Below, piece after piece: positions 5,400 to 6,936 of a stretch of DNA of 6,936 nucleotides. The stretch comes from Alphaproteobacteria bacterium (lineage in GTDB: Bacteria; Pseudomonadota; Alphaproteobacteria; Rhodospirillales; Rhodospirillaceae), in contig QKGW01000436.1 of the NCBI GenBank assembly GCA_003250275.1, forward strand, positions 1 through 6,936. The letters are read 5' to 3'. Every line of letters begins with the position of its first letter. Position 1 is the stretch's first letter. The position numbers and the translations under genes were made by a program. The notes under the pieces were generated by a model that had not been told where the DNA came from, made no database searches, and was given only the letters and a program-made list of their open reading frames with translations.

Positions 5400-6197
5400 A
5401 TGTCCTCCCCGCGCCCCCGCGCAAAGCCGAGCAAGAAACCCGCTCGCAAGGCTGCGCGCAAGCCGACCCTGTTCGCCAAGCTGCGCGGATACTTCCTCGC
5501 GGGCATTCTCGTCACCGCGCCGGCGGCGCTGACGCTCTACGTCGCGTGGCTGTTCGTCACCTTCGTCGACGGTCAGGTCGGCGCGATCCTGCCGCCGCGC
5601 TACAGCCCGAGCACCTACCTCAACTTCGACATTCCCGGTTTCGGCGTGGTGGTGTTGCTGGTGGTGCTGACCGCGATCGGCGCGCTCACCGCGGGCCTGG
5701 TCGGGCGGCTGATGGTGCGCTGGGGCGAGAGCATCCTCACCCGGATGCCGGTGATCCGCGGCATCTACAGCGCCCTGAAGCAGCTTTTCGAGACGGTGCT
5801 GTCGAAGCAGTCCTCGGCGTTCCGCCAGTGCGTGCTGATCGAGTATCCGCGCCGCGGCATCTGGGCGCTCGGGTTCATCTCGGGCGTCACCGAGGGCGAG
5901 GTGCAGGACCTCACCGCCGAGGAGGTGGTGAACGTGTTCCTGCCGACCACGCCGAACCCGACCTCGGGCTTTCTCCTCTTCGTGCCGCGCTCCGACGTGA
6001 TCGTGCTCAGCATGACGGTGGAGGAGGGGATCAAGATGGTGATTTCGGGCGGTATCGTGGTGCCGCCGGACCGCCGCCCCAAGGAAGTGCGCAAGGTCAA
6101 GCTGACCAGCGCGGCGATTTCCGAGGGCCGGGCGCTCAGCCCGACCGCAGCGTCGCCACGACCGCGTCCCGCTCAAAAAGATACAGCAGGGTCCTGA
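5400..6197 (+). CDS. DUF502 family membrane protein
   Basis: This 265-residue protein matches the DUF502 family in length and layout. It has a basic N-terminal tail rich in Lys, Arg, Pro and Ala (1-24), then KLRGYFLAGILVTAPAALTLYVAW beginning helix 1 (about 27-52). A TYLNFDIPGFG loop precedes helix 2 (about 80-100). RMPVIRGIYSALKQLFETV follows (about 115-133), a signature region I associate with this family, and then a soluble domain with PTTPNPTSGFLLFVP and a long C-terminal tail. The function is unknown; plant homologues (LCV/COV type) affect vascular patterning, which says little for bacteria. The ATG at 5400 has GAAGGA 11 nt upstream, a slightly long spacing. DUF502 beside recG is an arrangement I recall from alphaproteobacteria. 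Its last 62 bp run antisense to the 3' end of recG. Confidence 0.9.
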   Translation: MSSPRPRAKPSKKPARKAARKPTLFAKLRGYFLAGILVTAPAALTLYVAWLFVTFVDGQVGAILPPRYSPSTYLNFDIPGFGVVVLLVVLTAIGALTAGLVGRLMVRWGESILTRMPVIRGIYSALKQLFETVLSKQSSAFRQCVLIEYPRRGIWALGFISGVTEGEVQDLTAEEVVNVFLPTTPNPTSGFLLFVPRSDVIVLSMTVEEGIKMVISGGIVVPPDRRPKEVRKVKLTSAAISEGRALSPTAASPRPRPAQKDTAGS

Positions 6198-6936
6198 GCG
6201 CGCCGCCGCGCGCACCGGTGAGGTCGGGGTCGGTTTCGAGCACCCGGCGCGCATCCGCGCGCGCGATTTCGAGAAGATCGCCGTGGTGCGCGAGGTCGGC
6301 GAGGCGGAACTCCGGCAGCCCGCTCTGCCGCGTGCCGAGGAGTTCGCCCGCGCCGCGCAGCTTGAGGTCGGCCTCGGCGATCTCGAAGCCGTCGTCGGTG
6401 TCGCGCAGGGTGGTCAGCCGCGCCTGCGCGGTTTCGCCGAGGGTGCCGTAGAGCAAAAGGCAGGTGGAGGCGACGGTGCCGCGCCCGACCCGCCCGCGCA
6501 GCTGGTGCAGCTGCGCGAGGCCGAAGCGCTCGGCGTGCTCGACGATGATGATCGAGGCGTTGGGCACGTCGACGCCGACCTCGATCACCGTGGTCGCCAC
6601 CAGCACCCGGGTGCGCCCATCAAGGAAGTCCTGCATCGCCGCGTCGCGCTCGGGGCCTTTCATCCGCCCGTGAATGATGCCGATCTTGTCCGCGCCGAGC
6701 GCAGTGGCGAGCGCCGCGCCGCGTTCCTCCACCGAGGTCAGCGGGGTCTCTTCCGCATCCTCGACCAGCGGACACACCCAATAGGCCTGCCGTCCGGACG
6801 CGATCGCGCGGCGCACCGCGTCGACCACCTCGGGTAGACGCTGGAGAGCGACGAGGCGGGTGTCGATCGGCTGGCGGCCCGGCGGGCGCTCGTCGAGGCG
6901 GGAAACGTCCATGTCGCCGTAGGCGGCGAGCATCAG
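6136..6936 (-). CDS. recG: ATP-dependent DNA helicase RecG, C-terminal part
   Basis: The gene runs off the right edge. The visible 266 residues are the C-terminal part of a protein normally about 690 aa. The first visible residues are LMLAAYGDMDVSRLDERPPGR, followed by the second RecA-like helicase domain. Motifs are GIIHGRMKGPERD (motif IV region), LVATTVIEVGVDVPNAS (motif V) and QLHQLRGRVGRG (motif VI with its arginine fingers). After these come the TRG-type translocation region and the RecG signature DGFEIAEADLKLRGAGELLGTRQSG. RecG remodels stalled replication forks and branched recombination intermediates, regressing forks into Holliday junctions. The gene ends LYLFERDAVVATLRSG before the TGA at 6136. 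It converges on and overlaps the DUF502 gene. Nothing visible is abnormal; promoter and start lie outside the window. Confidence 0.97.
   Translation of the reverse strand: MMLAAYGDMDVSRLDERPPGRQPIDTRLVALQRLPEVVDAVRRAIASGRQAYWVCPLVEDAEETPLTSVEERGAALATALGADKIGIIHGRMKGPERDAAMQDFLDGRTRVLVATTVIEVGVDVPNASIIIVEHAERFGLAQLHQLRGRVGRGTVASTCLLLYGTLGETAQARLTTLRDTDDGFEIAEADLKLRGAGELLGTRQSGLPEFRLADLAHHGDLLEIARADARRVLETDPDLTGARGGALRTLLYLFERDAVVATLRSG

Noticed and set aside
5322..6254. A long minus-strand open frame upstream of the Nudix gene, suggesting a Nudix fusion
   Set aside because: It is antisense to the well-supported DUF502 gene, its translation is low-complexity, and the Nudix domain is complete without it.
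5381..6451. A 356-codon plus-strand open frame over the DUF502/recG junction
   Set aside because: It is offset from the DUF502 frame and antisense to recG, with an Arg-rich translation and no motif.
6283..6837. A 184-codon plus-strand open frame inside recG
   Set aside because: It is antisense to conserved RecG helicase motifs and its translation has no recognisable domain.
1..6936. Prophage, insertion sequence or CRISPR content
   Set aside because: No integrase, transposase, terminal repeats or regularly spaced repeats could be found, and composition is uniform across the window.

Overview
This window looks like ordinary chromosome from a GC-rich alphaproteobacterium, possibly Rhodospirillales-like. 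The support is strong third-position G/C in every real gene, a RecG C-terminus with alphaproteobacterial-type wording, a DUF502 membrane protein directly beside recG, and a short stand-alone Lrp/AsnC ligand-binding (RAM) protein. This is inference from gene content; no rRNA or other definitive marker is present. I see no integrase, transposase, CRISPR array, tRNA or rRNA, and no gene-free stretch longer than about 160 bp.

Layout. At the left edge (1-60, minus) is the start of a RAM-domain protein, divergent from a SlyB-like outer-membrane lipoprotein (215-676, plus). Converging on that lipoprotein is a tight three-gene minus-strand operon (3705 down to 681). It encodes a GtrB/ArnC-type family 2 glycosyltransferase, a GT-C-fold multi-pass glycosyltransferase, and a GtrA-type small membrane protein. 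The joints are a 2-nt gap and a 4-nt ATGA overlap. Divergent from this operon, across 67 bp, is a ChbG/YdjC-family carbohydrate deacetylase (3773-4645, plus). Its 3' end overlaps a 65-residue two-helix membrane protein (4627-4824, minus). A Nudix hydrolase (4893-5321, minus) follows, divergent from a DUF502 protein (5400-6197, plus). The DUF502 gene overlaps the 3' end of recG (minus) by 62 bp, and recG runs off the right edge.

How the genes may work together. The most interesting unit is 681-4645. A GT2 enzyme loads a sugar onto polyprenyl phosphate, a GtrA-type protein may flip it, a GT-C transferase adds it to a periplasmic acceptor, and a YdjC-type deacetylase could remove an N-acetyl group from the carrier-linked sugar. 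The same enzyme set is known from lipid A amino-sugar decoration (Francisella FlmF2/NaxD/FlmK, Bordetella Lgm proteins), and the GtrA/GtrB/GT-C layout resembles gtrABC O-antigen modification loci. I therefore read the region as a candidate cell-envelope glycan (amino-sugar) modification cassette next to an envelope lipoprotein. The enzyme classes are well supported; the pathway assignment is inference. I found no clearly unprecedented system.
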